The notes: generated by a model from the letters alone, not told the origin. DNA of 64,000 nucleotides from Cohaesibacter intestini (GCF_003324485.1 NZ_QODK01000003.1:186001-250000); one strand, 5' to 3'; positions 36,064 through 44,758 are shown, counted from the first letter of the stretch. Made by a program: numbers and translations.

Positions 36064-36894
36064 ATGCCCCAAAGCCCGGCCCCTCTGCTGCCTGACAGCC
36101 CCAATCTGTCCTCTGCCGCCCTGCCCGAGAATCTGGCGGTCAGTGAGGATGACTTTCTCGGTGGCCGGATCAATCTGCTGCAGCCCAAAAAAGGCCACCA
36201 TCGCTCAGGCACCGACGCGGTTCTGCTGGCTGCCTGCTGCCCTGCCAAATCGGGGGAGCTGGTGGTTGATTTGGGCTCTGGCATCGGTGCGGCGGGACTT
36301 TGTGTTGCTGCCCGCGTCAGCGGGATCAAGCTGTTGGCGGTGGAACTCGAAGCCGAGGTCGCTGCCATTGCCGCGGCGAACATGACCCGCTGTGCGGAAC
36401 ACCTGGCCGAAAGCAGTGTCATCAATGCCGACGTTGCCTTGCGTGGAGAGGCCCGGATAGTGGCTGGCCTGAGGGAAAATATGGCTCATCACGTGATTGC
36501 CAATCCACCCTATTATCGCCCTGAGCGTTTTCAGACTTCGCCCAACGAGGCCCGTGCAACCGCCCATATGCTGACCGATGAGGGGATGGAGCCATGGTTC
36601 CGCACGGCAGTGTCGATTCTGAAAAAAGGCGGCACTTTCACAGTGGTCCAGCGCGCTGACGAGTTGCCCGAACTGCTGCAATTGATGCAGGGGCGCTTTG
36701 GCAATATCACAGTACAGCCATTTTCCGCGCGGCAAGGAGAGGCAGCCCATCGGGTTGTCATTCAGGGCAAGAAACAGTCCCGTGCACCCTTCCGCCTGTT
36801 GCCGACCATCGCGCTGCATGATGCTGGCAGCGACGTGCCTGCCGCCCGCATCGAAGCGGTGCACCGCCACGGAGCGGCGATTGATCTGTCCTGA
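36064..36894 (+). CDS. TrmN6-type tRNA/nucleic-acid adenine N6-methyltransferase
   Basis: 276 aa class I SAM-dependent methyltransferase. The SAM-binding motif I is VVDLGSGIGAAGLCVA and the catalytic motif IV is VIANPPYYRPE, the NPPY form used for N6-adenine methylation, as in TrmN6 (YfiC), which modifies A37 of tRNA1(Val). An ~30-residue variable N-terminus precedes GGRINLLQPKKGHHRSGTDA, which is very typical of this subfamily. Target is inferred from family only. It follows the DUF2007 gene closely. Confidence 0.87.
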   Translation: MPQSPAPLLPDSPNLSSAALPENLAVSEDDFLGGRINLLQPKKGHHRSGTDAVLLAACCPAKSGELVVDLGSGIGAAGLCVAARVSGIKLLAVELEAEVAAIAAANMTRCAEHLAESSVINADVALRGEARIVAGLRENMAHHVIANPPYYRPERFQTSPNEARATAHMLTDEGMEPWFRTAVSILKKGGTFTVVQRADELPELLQLMQGRFGNITVQPFSARQGEAAHRVVIQGKKQSRAPFRLLPTIALHDAGSDVPAARIEAVHRHGAAIDLS

Positions 36895-36906
36895 AACGGG
36901 GAGGGG

Positions 36907-38112
36907 TTAGCCAAGGGTCTGGCGAATGATCCGCTCGAAAATCTGCACGCCGCTTGAAAGCAAACTGTCCGGGAAATCGTAATCCGGATTATGCAATTGC
37001 GGATGGGATTTGCCTGCCCCCAGCAAAAACAGGGTGGCCGGATGGCTCTGACCAAAAATGCCAAAATCTTCTGAAAAACGCATCGGGTCCGGCTGGTGTG
37101 CATGGGGAATGTCTTCCTCTTCCAAAGCCTGACGCACCATCTGGGTGGTTTCAGGGGCATTGGTGCAGGCGTCAAAGACGTCATCTTCGCTGATCGTAAG
37201 GGCAAGGCCTTCCGCTTTGGCGGTCTCAGTGGCAAGGGAATGGGCTGCCTCCACCAAACCGGCCATGGCGTCATCGGTCACCGTGCGCAGGGTCACCCAA
37301 ATCTCTGCCCTTGCGGGAGAAACGCCAAAGCAGGCTTCCCCCATCTCGATATGGGTGATGGTGACCAACTTGAAATCCGCATCAAGCTGCTGGCCTTCAT
37401 CAAGGCCATTGGACAAAGCCTTCAGCCCGGCAACAATCCTCATCACTCCATCAAGTGGCGAAATGCCGTCTTGTGGCAGAGAAGCATGCGATGTCTTGCC
37501 TTCCAGCGCGATGCGCATGCCGCGCGATGCGCAACACATGGCGCCGTCCTTCAACCACACCGTCCCAAGGCCAAGCCCCGGCAAATTATGCAGCGCGAAG
37601 GCCATGTCCGGCTTTAAGGCCTGAAAGGCCGGATCCTTGGCAACGGCGAGCGCACCCTTGCCGGTTTCCTCGGCTGGTTGGAACAGCAGGATCACCCGGC
37701 CACGCGCCGGCCTGTTCGTGGCAAGGCGCATTGCCAGTCCAAGCATGATCGCCATATGGCCATCATGGCCGCAGGAATGAGCCTGTCCATCAATCGCCGA
37801 ACGATGCGCCGCTTCAGACTGCTCGCTGATTGGCAACCCGTCCAATTCGCACCGAAAGAGCAGCGTGGGACCGTCTTCAGGGTGCTCGCCTTCAAAAAGA
37901 GCCGCAATGCCCGTGCCACCCCATTGACTGCCGTCTGGTTCCTGCCAAGCGCCAAGACCAGTGACGAGCCGGTCAGGTGTCAAAGCAGTCAGTGCTGCCT
38001 CGACCCTGTTGGCTGTTCCGATTTCAAGTCCCGGCAAATCCGGGTGGCGATGGATGGTGTGACGAAAGTCGACCAGTTGGTCGAGCATGCTGTTGCTCAA
38101 TTGAAACGACAT
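36907..38112 (-). CDS. M20D-family amidohydrolase
   Basis: 401 aa dinuclear metal hydrolase. Metal ligands are seen in HSCGHDGHMAIML, QPAEETGKGA and FALHNLPG, and the C-terminal HNPDYDFPD block closes the site; a lid/dimerisation domain lies at ~185-300. Family members (hippurate, N-acyl amino acid and indole-acetyl amino acid hydrolases) release amino acids from N-acyl derivatives; substrate unknown here. It converges on the methyltransferase with a 12-bp gap. No strong ribosome site is visible before the ATG, though the start fits the family. Confidence 0.88.
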   Translation of the reverse strand: MSFQLSNSMLDQLVDFRHTIHRHPDLPGLEIGTANRVEAALTALTPDRLVTGLGAWQEPDGSQWGGTGIAALFEGEHPEDGPTLLFRCELDGLPISEQSEAAHRSAIDGQAHSCGHDGHMAIMLGLAMRLATNRPARGRVILLFQPAEETGKGALAVAKDPAFQALKPDMAFALHNLPGLGLGTVWLKDGAMCCASRGMRIALEGKTSHASLPQDGISPLDGVMRIVAGLKALSNGLDEGQQLDADFKLVTITHIEMGEACFGVSPARAEIWVTLRTVTDDAMAGLVEAAHSLATETAKAEGLALTISEDDVFDACTNAPETTQMVRQALEEEDIPHAHQPDPMRFSEDFGIFGQSHPATLFLLGAGKSHPQLHNPDYDFPDSLLSSGVQIFERIIRQTLG

Positions 38113-38312
38113 GGCCGGAGAGTGTCCCGATGATCAATGGCGATAAAGGCGCGTCATCGCTGGCATTTGCAATGATGGCGACGGATGAGAGTGTCCACCA
38201 TAAGCATCGGGACCAGAGAAGACAAGCGCGGCAGGGGGAGGGACTTCAAAAGGTCGAGCAATGACATTTTCAGGGCCTTTCTTGATTGATTTGGGCGATT
38301 GGGTGAAGCCAA

Positions 38313-38693
38313 TCAGTCATATTGGACCAGCTCGAACTCAATGCCGTCATGATCGTCAAAATAGAAGCGGCGTCCCGGCTCATAGTCGCCATGATTGTGG
38401 GTCTGGTAGCCAAGGGCCTTCACCTTCGCTTCCATGGCATCAAGGTTATCGACGACAACGCCGATATGATTAAGGCCACCGATTGTTTCGTAGGTGTTGT
38501 CCATGGTGCTATCGGACCCTTTGGAATAAAGCGCGATATACTGATCGTCCGAGCCGACATGGGCGGTCGTGCCGCCATCCTTGGATGGTCCTTTCCAGCG
38601 CACATGCCAGCCGAACAGATCGATCAGCATTTGCGTGCTGCGCTCGAGATTGGCGACAGTGATGTTCGCGTGTTCCAGAGATGCGGGTGCCAT
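38313..38693 (-). CDS. VOC (glyoxalase/dioxygenase-fold) protein
   Basis: 126 aa with two beta-alpha-beta-beta-beta units: LEHANITVANLERSTQML and GLNHIGVVVDNLDAMEAKV, with the Glu of GIEFELVQYD at the end; H and E residues could bind a metal. Such proteins include glyoxalases and fosfomycin-type resistance enzymes. AAGGA precedes the ATG at 38693. A SoxR regulator gene diverges from it and a SoxR-type promoter (38812-38842) points toward it, suggesting induction by redox-active compounds. Confidence 0.82.
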   Translation of the reverse strand: MAPASLEHANITVANLERSTQMLIDLFGWHVRWKGPSKDGGTTAHVGSDDQYIALYSKGSDSTMDNTYETIGGLNHIGVVVDNLDAMEAKVKALGYQTHNHGDYEPGRRFYFDDHDGIEFELVQYD

Positions 38694-38811
38694 TATGTCA
38701 GATCCTTTCAAGCAAGCGCTCTTGCAGGAAGCGCTCCGTTGCTCTTGACCCTTCAACGCACGAAGGCCCTGTTGGGTTCAAAATGGGTTAACTTTTTGTT
38801 TGCCTGCAGTA

Positions 38812-38842
38812 AGCCTAATTGCTAAACCTAACTTCAGGTCAA
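38812..38842 (-). promoter_or_regulatory. Candidate SoxR-controlled promoter of the VOC gene
   Basis: Read leftward: TTGACC (38837-38842), a 19-bp spacer containing CCTGAAGTTA, close to the SoxR half-site CCTCAAGTTA, then TAGGCT (38812-38817). The overlong 19-bp spacer and the position of the dyad match SoxR-activated promoters; the second half-site is poorly kept. Confidence 0.5.
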
Positions 38843-38967
38843 GCCTTTGCTTGGGGCTGTTGAAAAGCCTGCTGTGGCCGATTTCATTCTGGGGAAATAT
38901 CGAGCTATGCCAAGGGTTTGATGTTTATTAACGGGCAAAGGATTCAGATGACAAGGAGCTGGAAGGA

Positions 38968-39459
38968 ATGAAGAAAAGTGACGTCATGTCCATCGGAATG
39001 CTGGCAGAGCGCACAGGCATTGCCATCTCCGCCATTCGCTATTACGAGCGAGAAGGCCTCATTCATCCGGCCCGCAATGCAGGTGGCCAGCGGCGCTTTT
39101 TGCGCTCGGATATCCGTCGCCTGTCCTTCATCCGTCTTGCTCAGCAATTCGGTCTGACCCTGCCGCAAATCCGCGACGAGCTTGGCCGACTTCCCAACCA
39201 TCGCACGCCAACGGCAAGGGACTGGAAACGCATCAGTGGCAGCTTTCGCGATCATCTGACGGAACAGATCGAGACCTTGACCAAGCTGCGAGATAATCTG
39301 GATGGCTGCATTGGCTGTGGTTGCCTGTCGCTCGACAAATGCAAGCTCTACAACAAGGGCGATGTTGCCGCTTCTCTGGGAGCGGGGCCCCGCTATGTGA
39401 TGGGCAACTCGTTCGCAGATGTGAAGGATCTTGCACCGCAATCTGAAGAGAATTCCTGA
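38968..39459 (+). CDS. soxR: Redox-sensitive transcriptional activator SoxR
   Basis: 163 aa MerR-family regulator. Winged helix IGMLAERTGIAISAIRYYER, dimerisation helix ~75-112, then the [2Fe-2S] motif GCIGCGCLSLDKC with C114, C117, C119 and C125 in the CX2CXCX5C spacing that defines SoxR. It senses redox-cycling compounds directly through oxidation of the cluster. No soxS is expected in alphaproteobacteria, where SoxR controls a few genes itself. The divergent VOC gene with a SoxR-like promoter is its best local target. Confidence 0.95.
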   Translation: MKKSDVMSIGMLAERTGIAISAIRYYEREGLIHPARNAGGQRRFLRSDIRRLSFIRLAQQFGLTLPQIRDELGRLPNHRTPTARDWKRISGSFRDHLTEQIETLTKLRDNLDGCIGCGCLSLDKCKLYNKGDVAASLGAGPRYVMGNSFADVKDLAPQSEENS

Positions 39460-39558
39460 TCAGCACCGCTAAGTCTGGAAATTCCCTGCCAACCATCCTA
39501 GATACTAAGCAAGCGTCGGGCTTTGCCTGACAGGACCAATGACCCGAGGACGTCTGTC

Positions 39559-40455
39559 GTGAGCGTAAAAAAGACCATCCGTAAAGTTCTGCCGAACAAG
39601 CTGCTGCCGAAATCCTTCACCGAAGACGCTGCGGTCATCCCGGTCGTTCGGATGCATGGACCGATTGCCGCTGGGCAGCATATGCGCCCAACGCTCAACC
39701 TCGCCTCGGTGGCGGGGCAGTTGCAAAAGGCCTTTTCCGTCAAGGAAGCCCCGGCTGTTGCCATCTCGATCAACAGTCCCGGTGGCTCGCCGGTGCAAAG
39801 TCGCTTCATTTACCAGCGCATTCGCCAACTGGCGAAAGAAAAAGACAAGGAAGTGCTGGTTTTTTGTGAGGATGCTGCCGCGTCCGGTGGCTATATGATT
39901 GCCATTGCCGGCGATGTGATCATCGCCGATCCCAGCTCGATTGTCGGCTCCATTGGCGTGGTGTCCGGTGGCTTCGGCTTTGTCGAGGCTATTGAGAAAC
40001 TTGGCATCGAACGCCGTATCTATACCGCAGGCACCCAAAAGGGCATGCTCGATCCATTCCAGCCGGAAAACAAGGACCATGTCGCCCATCTCGACGGTTT
40101 GTTGCAGGATCTGTTTGAAACCTTCAAGGACATGGTGCGTGACCGTCGCGCCGACAAGCTGACGCAAAGCGAAGATGTCCTGTTTACCGGTGCTTTCTGG
40201 ACCGGTAACAAGGCGCTGGAATATGGACTTGTTGACGGCCTTGGCGACATGAGCACCTATGTTAAGGAACGCTTTGGCGAGAAAACCAAACTGAAGCTGA
40301 TCGCGCCGCCTTCGGGCTGGTTTGGCTGTGGTCGCAATGGCGGCATCGGCTTGGCAATGGGCGATCCCGTTGACCGCATTGCCGCGGGGCTCTCCGCCGA
40401 TTCCATGCTCAGCGCCATGGAGGAACGGGCTCTTTGGTCGCGGCTTGGCCTCTGA
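39559..40455 (+). CDS. S49-family serine peptidase (SppA-like)
   Basis: 298 aa. SINSPGGSP and DAAASGGYMIA carry the oxyanion region and nucleophile S109; K161 (TQKGML), 52 residues later, fits the Ser/Lys dyad spacing of SppA enzymes. FEDMLDPF... region and VDGLGD near the end are typical. There is no N-terminal membrane helix, unlike classic SppA, so it may be cytoplasmic or peripheral; family members degrade signal peptides or other membrane-derived peptides. Start is the GTG at 39559 after GAGGA; a TTG 12 codons upstream is possible. Confidence 0.85.
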   Translation: MSVKKTIRKVLPNKLLPKSFTEDAAVIPVVRMHGPIAAGQHMRPTLNLASVAGQLQKAFSVKEAPAVAISINSPGGSPVQSRFIYQRIRQLAKEKDKEVLVFCEDAAASGGYMIAIAGDVIIADPSSIVGSIGVVSGGFGFVEAIEKLGIERRIYTAGTQKGMLDPFQPENKDHVAHLDGLLQDLFETFKDMVRDRRADKLTQSEDVLFTGAFWTGNKALEYGLVDGLGDMSTYVKERFGEKTKLKLIAPPSGWFGCGRNGGIGLAMGDPVDRIAAGLSADSMLSAMEERALWSRLGL

Positions 40456-40484
40456 ATGTCGTAACCCGTCGATCAGAAGAAATT

Positions 40485-40534
40485 GGCCTCGCTCTCCCAC
40501 TATGCTAAGCATGGGCGAGGGGGGCTTTTTGTTT
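40485..40534 (+). terminator. Terminator of the S49 peptidase gene
   Basis: Nested hairpin: CCTCG/CGAGG (40487-40491 with 40516-40520), CCC/GGG, ATGC/GCAT around a short loop, then CTTTTTGTTT. It lies about 30-80 nt past the peptidase stop. Confidence 0.6.
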
Positions 40535-40615
40535 GGATGAGCGACCGGCCCCAAAAAACAAAAGTGTCAAGAGAACAAGTGGTGCCGCATAAGGCCTCCG
40601 GCGGAGACAAATTAC

Positions 40616-40849
40616 GTGATTGGCAAAATACTGGTGTTGGTGTCGGCCCTTGGCAGCATCTGGCTTGTGGTCAAGCTGTTGGCCAAGGTGGGGGAGCAGA
40701 ACAAGGAAATCCTGGTCCGACGCCAGAAAGAACAATTGGTGAAGAAGCGCGAGCATGAAAAGCGCGAAGCCGACATCATCGATCTGGAAATGGATCCCGA
40801 TACGGGTGAGTTCGAAGAACGCAAAGACGGGCGCAATTCCGGCAAGTGA
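40616..40849 (+). CDS. Small single-pass membrane protein
   Basis: 77 aa starting at GTG (GGAG upstream). One membrane helix at residues ~3-22 (IGKILVLVSALGSIWLVVKL) is followed by a strongly charged, probably helical cytoplasmic tail (EQLVKKREHEKREADIIDLE). I do not recognise the family. It lies between the S49 peptidase terminator and the converging PP2C-like gene. Confidence 0.65.
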   Translation: MIGKILVLVSALGSIWLVVKLLAKVGEQNKEILVRRQKEQLVKKREHEKREADIIDLEMDPDTGEFEERKDGRNSGK

Positions 40850-40871
40850 CCGGACATGCGGAGCAAAAGGC

Positions 40872-41672
40872 TTATCCCAGATCTGCCGAGATATAGCTTC
40901 TGTCATCAAATGACACCCTACCGGGTCCCAAGCCCTTGCATTGCAAGTTGATGCCGATGCAAAGCGGATCTTGCGTTAACAAGGCGGCCAAATGCGCCTC
41001 ACTGTCCGCAAGGGTGTCAAACAATGCCGGATAGCCATCGGACGTGATGACCAGCCGCCCCGACTGGGCCGGATAGCGTTCGATGAAAGGCGCTGGCACC
41101 GCAGTGCCAATAATGGCCCCAAAGGCCGCATCATCGTCGTCACGGTTCAGATAGTTGGCCTCACAGGACAGCGGCGCTGCAATCAGTTGGTCATACGCCT
41201 CATGCGCCATGATTTCCGCCTCTGACAAGCCATCATATCGCATCGAACGGATCATCATCGCCCGGGTTTCAGCACACAATTCTTCTGTCCGCCAGAATTT
41301 TGCATTCGTTTCGCCCCGCAGGCGGAACTTGCAGTCGCCAACCCGCCAGATTTCGTGGTGATGGGCAGAGTAAAGGCAAAAGACAAAGCCTCCCGTTCGC
41401 CGCAGATCGTCAAATCGAGCCTCGATCTTGCGCGCTCGCACCAAGGCGGTGAAGGCCTCGACCAGAGCTTCGAGTGTGATGTCTTTTGGCACGGCTCCCA
41501 TCATCGACACGGCGTCATCCATGATTGCCGTAATCACATCCGCCTCGCCATAGCCCGGGCCACGCGAGCCGTCGAGCACTCCAAAGTGATGTGCGGTCCG
41601 GATCAGCCGATCTTCGCTATAGCCATCCTCGGCCTTGCCAAGACTGAAGGCTTCCAGATGGGTGATTTGCAT
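40872..41672 (-). CDS. PP2C-like (PPM) protein phosphatase family member
   Basis: 266 aa. PPM-type metal motifs can be traced: AEDGYSEDRL (first Asp), HFGVLDGSRG (D34, in place of the usual DGHGG), VITSDGYPALFD (SDG block) and SFDDRSYI near the C-terminus (DD-N/R-T block). Together these suggest a Ser/Thr phosphatase or a derived member; the DGSRG substitution leaves activity uncertain. It begins 18 nt after the LysR gene on the same strand, so the two are likely co-transcribed. No cognate kinase is visible. Confidence 0.68.
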   Translation of the reverse strand: MQITHLEAFSLGKAEDGYSEDRLIRTAHHFGVLDGSRGPGYGEADVITAIMDDAVSMMGAVPKDITLEALVEAFTALVRARKIEARFDDLRRTGGFVFCLYSAHHHEIWRVGDCKFRLRGETNAKFWRTEELCAETRAMMIRSMRYDGLSEAEIMAHEAYDQLIAAPLSCEANYLNRDDDDAAFGAIIGTAVPAPFIERYPAQSGRLVITSDGYPALFDTLADSEAHLAALLTQDPLCIGINLQCKGLGPGRVSFDDRSYISADLG

Positions 41673-41690
41673 GGATATTGTCCTTGTTGC

Positions 41691-42620
41691 TCATCCCCAG
41701 AGGGGTTCGACGATGGTGGGGGCGAGGAAACCGTCATCGCCCAGACGGCCATTTTCCTCAAGCCAGTCGAGAAAAACAATGGCATGCTTGCTCGGCCGTG
41801 GCCGTTCTCTCGAAGGCCGGACCAGCAGCCCCTCGCGAAACAGGACAAAGCCTGCAGGGGCGATCAGCGATCCTTCTTTCAACTCCCGCTCAATGAGGAA
41901 TTTCGGTGCCAGCGTCACCCCCATTGCCCGCTCTGCCGCTTCATAGGACAGGGCAGACAGATCATAAATGGTCTCATGCGACGACACGATGTCGATGCCA
42001 CTCAGTTCCGACCATTTTCCCCAGGCTTGCTCAAAGCCGCGTCGGCTGATCCGGGTCTGAAATCTGAGGCTCCCCCCGTCATAGGCATGATCATAGACCG
42101 GTGAGAGAACCGGGCCGATATGCACATCGCCAAGCGAGATGGCGTTGGGATGCTCCGCAAGGGGGCTTGTCAACCGATCCCACGACAGCACCAGATCCAC
42201 CCCGCCATCACCGTTGCTTGCATTTTCAACCGTGGTTAGTTTGATTTGCACCTCGATTTCCGGATGATCGATATTGAAGCGGGCGACCGTCGGCACAGCC
42301 CAAAGCCGCGCAAAGGTGGAACTGACCTTGATGGTGATCCGCTGTGCGCCATCATCACCGCAAAGCTTGTGATAGGCCTTGCGCATGTCCTCAAGGCTGT
42401 TCGAGACCACTTGCGCAAAAGCCCGCCCGTCCGGTGTGAGCTGGATGCCCGCGCCGCTTTTCTCGAACATGGTTACCCCGGCATGATCCTGCAATTGATG
42501 CAGTTGTTTGCTGATCGCGCTATGCGTCCGTCCGAGCATCGAAGCTGCCTTGGTGACGGATCCTGTGCGATAGACCGCATCAAAGGCGATCAGGGATGCG
42601 AGTGGTGGCAGATTGTCCAT
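41691..42620 (-). CDS. LysR-family transcriptional regulator
   Basis: 309 aa. Helix-turn-helix at ~16-60 (GSVTKAASMLGRTHSAISKQ then LHQLQDHAGVTMFEK), linker helix, and effector-binding domain with the GcvA-like segments (HETIYDLSALSYEAAERAMG). ATG at 42620 after GGAG; a TTG four codons upstream is less likely. Target unknown; candidates are the PP2C-like gene co-transcribed behind it and the divergent DUF1127 gene 127 bp away. Confidence 0.9.
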   Translation of the reverse strand: MDNLPPLASLIAFDAVYRTGSVTKAASMLGRTHSAISKQLHQLQDHAGVTMFEKSGAGIQLTPDGRAFAQVVSNSLEDMRKAYHKLCGDDGAQRITIKVSSTFARLWAVPTVARFNIDHPEIEVQIKLTTVENASNGDGGVDLVLSWDRLTSPLAEHPNAISLGDVHIGPVLSPVYDHAYDGGSLRFQTRISRRGFEQAWGKWSELSGIDIVSSHETIYDLSALSYEAAERAMGVTLAPKFLIERELKEGSLIAPAGFVLFREGLLVRPSRERPRPSKHAIVFLDWLEENGRLGDDGFLAPTIVEPLWG

Positions 42621-42747
42621 CAGATACTCCAACTGGATGTAACGGGTGTCATGTCACTTTTTCTCACATGATCCGTTCATATTATTCAATTTTTTTCCTT
42701 TCGAAAAGGCGTCATAGTAACGACCCAGAAAAGGAGTCCCCCCAAAT

Positions 42748-43002
42748 ATGGATACACGCCCGACGCGTCCATTCCGCCGCATCGACGAAAAAGAACTGCG
42801 CCGCATGATGAAGGGCGCCCCTGTCCGCTATATCGGGCTCGGCACCCCGATGGCGCTCATTGCGCTCTGGTGGAACAGAATCAGGGAACGGCGGCAAATG
42901 GCCCGTGACCTGCAAACCTTCCCGCCCGAAGTGCTTGAGGATTTCAACATGACCCGAGAGTCAGCCCTCAAGCTTGTCAACAAGCCTTTCTGGCGCGCCT
43001 AA
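42748..43002 (+). CDS. DUF1127 small protein
   Basis: 84 aa, Arg-rich. The C-terminal half RERRQMARDLQTFPPEVLED with LVNKPFWRA at the end matches the short DUF1127 motif, common in alphaproteobacteria; in Rhodobacter and Agrobacterium such small proteins influence RNA turnover and phosphate or stress responses. AAAAGGAG precedes the ATG. A stem-loop terminator overlaps its stop codon. Divergent from the LysR gene. Confidence 0.78.
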   Translation: MDTRPTRPFRRIDEKELRRMMKGAPVRYIGLGTPMALIALWWNRIRERRQMARDLQTFPPEVLEDFNMTRESALKLVNKPFWRA

Positions 43003-43023
43003 CAAGGCGCGCCTTGTTTTTCT
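42992..43023 (+). terminator. Terminator of the DUF1127 gene
   Basis: 9-bp GC-rich stem (42992-43000 with 43005-43013) on a 4-nt loop, then TTGTTTTTC. The left arm is within the last codons and the stop codon. Confidence 0.88.
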
Positions 43024-43193
43024 CCCTCCCACTCTTTCTTCCTTCTCCATTACTTGAAAATTGTTCTTGCTATGTTCCATATCATTCGGCAAAGTCGAGA
43101 AGAACAAAAGTGAAGCAAAACACGTAATGCGAATGCAAGCGACCGAGCAACCAGAGGTGCGGTGGCACCATCGTCATGAGGGAGAGAAGGGAC

Positions 43194-44351
43194 ATGGCAA
43201 CCCGCCGTTCCAATGCACAATTGGATGTCACTGAAGATGCCGACCCGTTCGTCGGCTTTCAGGTTGATCCAGATCGCCACAAGGGCCGTCGCGTCAAGGG
43301 GCGTGGCACGCGCTCCAATCGGGCAGGGCGGTTCGAGTCCTATCAGCGCGAGGCGGTTGATGATGGCTGGAATGTGGATTTTGACGAGGAGGAGCTGCCA
43401 CCGCTGCGCACCAGTGTGCAGGAGGAAAAGTCGCGCACCATCATCACCCGCAACGACTCGCCCGACATATCCTTTGATCGCTCGATCAACCCCTATCGGG
43501 GCTGCGAGCATGGCTGCGTCTATTGTTTTGCCCGCCCGACCCACGCCTATATGGGCCTGTCCGCCGGGCTCGATTTTGAAACAAAATTATTCGCCAAACC
43601 CGAAGCGGCGACGCAGCTGCGCAAGGAATTGTCGGCACCCGGCTATCGCCCCAAGGCCATCGCTATCGGCACCAACACCGATCCTTATCAACCCATCGAG
43701 CGCCGCTATCAATTGATGCCAGCCATTCTGGATGTGTTAATCGAAACGGGCCATCCTGTTGGCATTGTGACCAAGTCGAACCTGATCCTGCGGGATCTCG
43801 ACCGCTTGAAAGCACTTAATGAACGCAATCTGGTCAAGGTCGCCTTATCGGTAACATCTCTGGACAACACCTTGTCCCGCCGTCTGGAACCACGAGCAGC
43901 CAGCCCGCAAAAGCGTCTTGAAGCGATTGAGAAACTGTCCGAGGCGGGCATTCCGACTTGTGTCATGGTGGCGCCCATCATTCCGGCACTCAATGATGAG
44001 GAAGTGGAAGCCATTCTGGCCGCTGCCTATGATGCTGGCGCTCGTGAAGCGGGCACCATTCTTCTGCGCTTGCCAAATGAAGTGAATGCCCTGTTTCAGG
44101 AATGGCTGTTGAAGCATTATCCAGATCGCTATCGCCATGTGATGAATGTGCTGCGCTCAATGCGCGGCGGCAAGGACTATGACAGCCGTTCTGGTCATCG
44201 GATGCGTGGCAATGGTCCCTATGCAGATATCCTGCACAAGCGCATGGCAGTCGCGTGCCGCAATCTCGGCTATGCCACGCGCCGCACCCGTTTGGCGCTC
44301 AAGCATTTCAAGCCACCGGAATGTGAGGTTGCCCAATTGTCCCTTTTTTAG
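43194..44351 (+). CDS. PA0069-family radical SAM protein
   Basis: 385 aa. The radical-SAM [4Fe-4S] motif is GCEHGCVYCFARPTH with C104, C108 and C111. NPYRGCEHGCVYC and the IAIGTNTDPYQPIERRY block are characteristic of the PA0069 (SplB-related) family, whose reaction is not known. An ~85-residue charged N-terminus precedes the barrel. I use the ATG at 43194 because GAGAAGGGAC sits just before it; an ATG six codons earlier lacks a ribosome site. The gene stands alone. Confidence 0.9.
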   Translation: MATRRSNAQLDVTEDADPFVGFQVDPDRHKGRRVKGRGTRSNRAGRFESYQREAVDDGWNVDFDEEELPPLRTSVQEEKSRTIITRNDSPDISFDRSINPYRGCEHGCVYCFARPTHAYMGLSAGLDFETKLFAKPEAATQLRKELSAPGYRPKAIAIGTNTDPYQPIERRYQLMPAILDVLIETGHPVGIVTKSNLILRDLDRLKALNERNLVKVALSVTSLDNTLSRRLEPRAASPQKRLEAIEKLSEAGIPTCVMVAPIIPALNDEEVEAILAAAYDAGAREAGTILLRLPNEVNALFQEWLLKHYPDRYRHVMNVLRSMRGGKDYDSRSGHRMRGNGPYADILHKRMAVACRNLGYATRRTRLALKHFKPPECEVAQLSLF

Positions 44352-44635
44352 GAGCGATGACTTGATTCGATTAGGCAAGGGAGGTGTCAAAAGCCCGCAA
44401 CAGCACCCGAAACGGCGCAAATATCAAAGTTTCCACCATTTCTTCCATGATTTTTCATGTGAGGTAAGCATGTAGGTAACGGAAAAATCGGAGGTTTTTT
44501 ACACTGACGTTTAAAATTCGTTGGATGGCCGTTGATTTTGATGAAACTCCAATTTTCCCAAATTGATTTTGGTTAATTATTTGTTTAAGCAAATGTCACA
44601 ATTCGAAGCCTGAGTCTTTGGACTAGTATTCGAAA
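44352..44635. other. Intergenic region before the small RNA candidate
   Basis: AT-rich from about 44500 to 44600, no coding frame called. A possible promoter for the RNA lies at its right end: TAGTAT (44624-44629) with a weak TTCGAA (44602-44607) 16 bp upstream. Confidence 0.35.
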
Positions 44636-44758
44636 AGCATAGCAGGAACCCGCCGCATCGTTCCTGCTGCGCGATGACGATGGCCTTCCTGTCATCGCGC
44701 CTAACGCTGCCCTGTTCTGATCTCCGCCAATTTTGATCAGGCGGGGCAGCCTTTTCTT
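44636..44758 (+). ncRNA. Candidate three-hairpin small RNA
   Basis: Three consecutive stem-loops occupy 44641-44750. Stem 1: perfect 9 bp (44641-44649 with 44660-44668). Stem 2: perfect 10 bp (44669-44678 with 44691-44700), directly abutting stem 1; its loop contains CCTTCCT (44684-44690), an anti-Shine-Dalgarno-like sequence. Stem 3: 7 bp plus 6 bp around an internal loop (44706-44722 with 44735-44750), then CTTTTCTTT as in an intrinsic terminator. A TAGTAT hexamer at 44624-44629 is placed correctly for a start near 44636, giving a ~120-nt transcript. The layout resembles trans-acting rhizobial small RNAs. I cannot assign it to a known family. Confidence 0.6.

Noticed and set aside
43321-43345. 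GGTTCGAGTCC, resembling a tRNA T-arm
   Set aside because: It lies inside the radical SAM gene in frame, and no acceptor or anticodon stem can be built around it.
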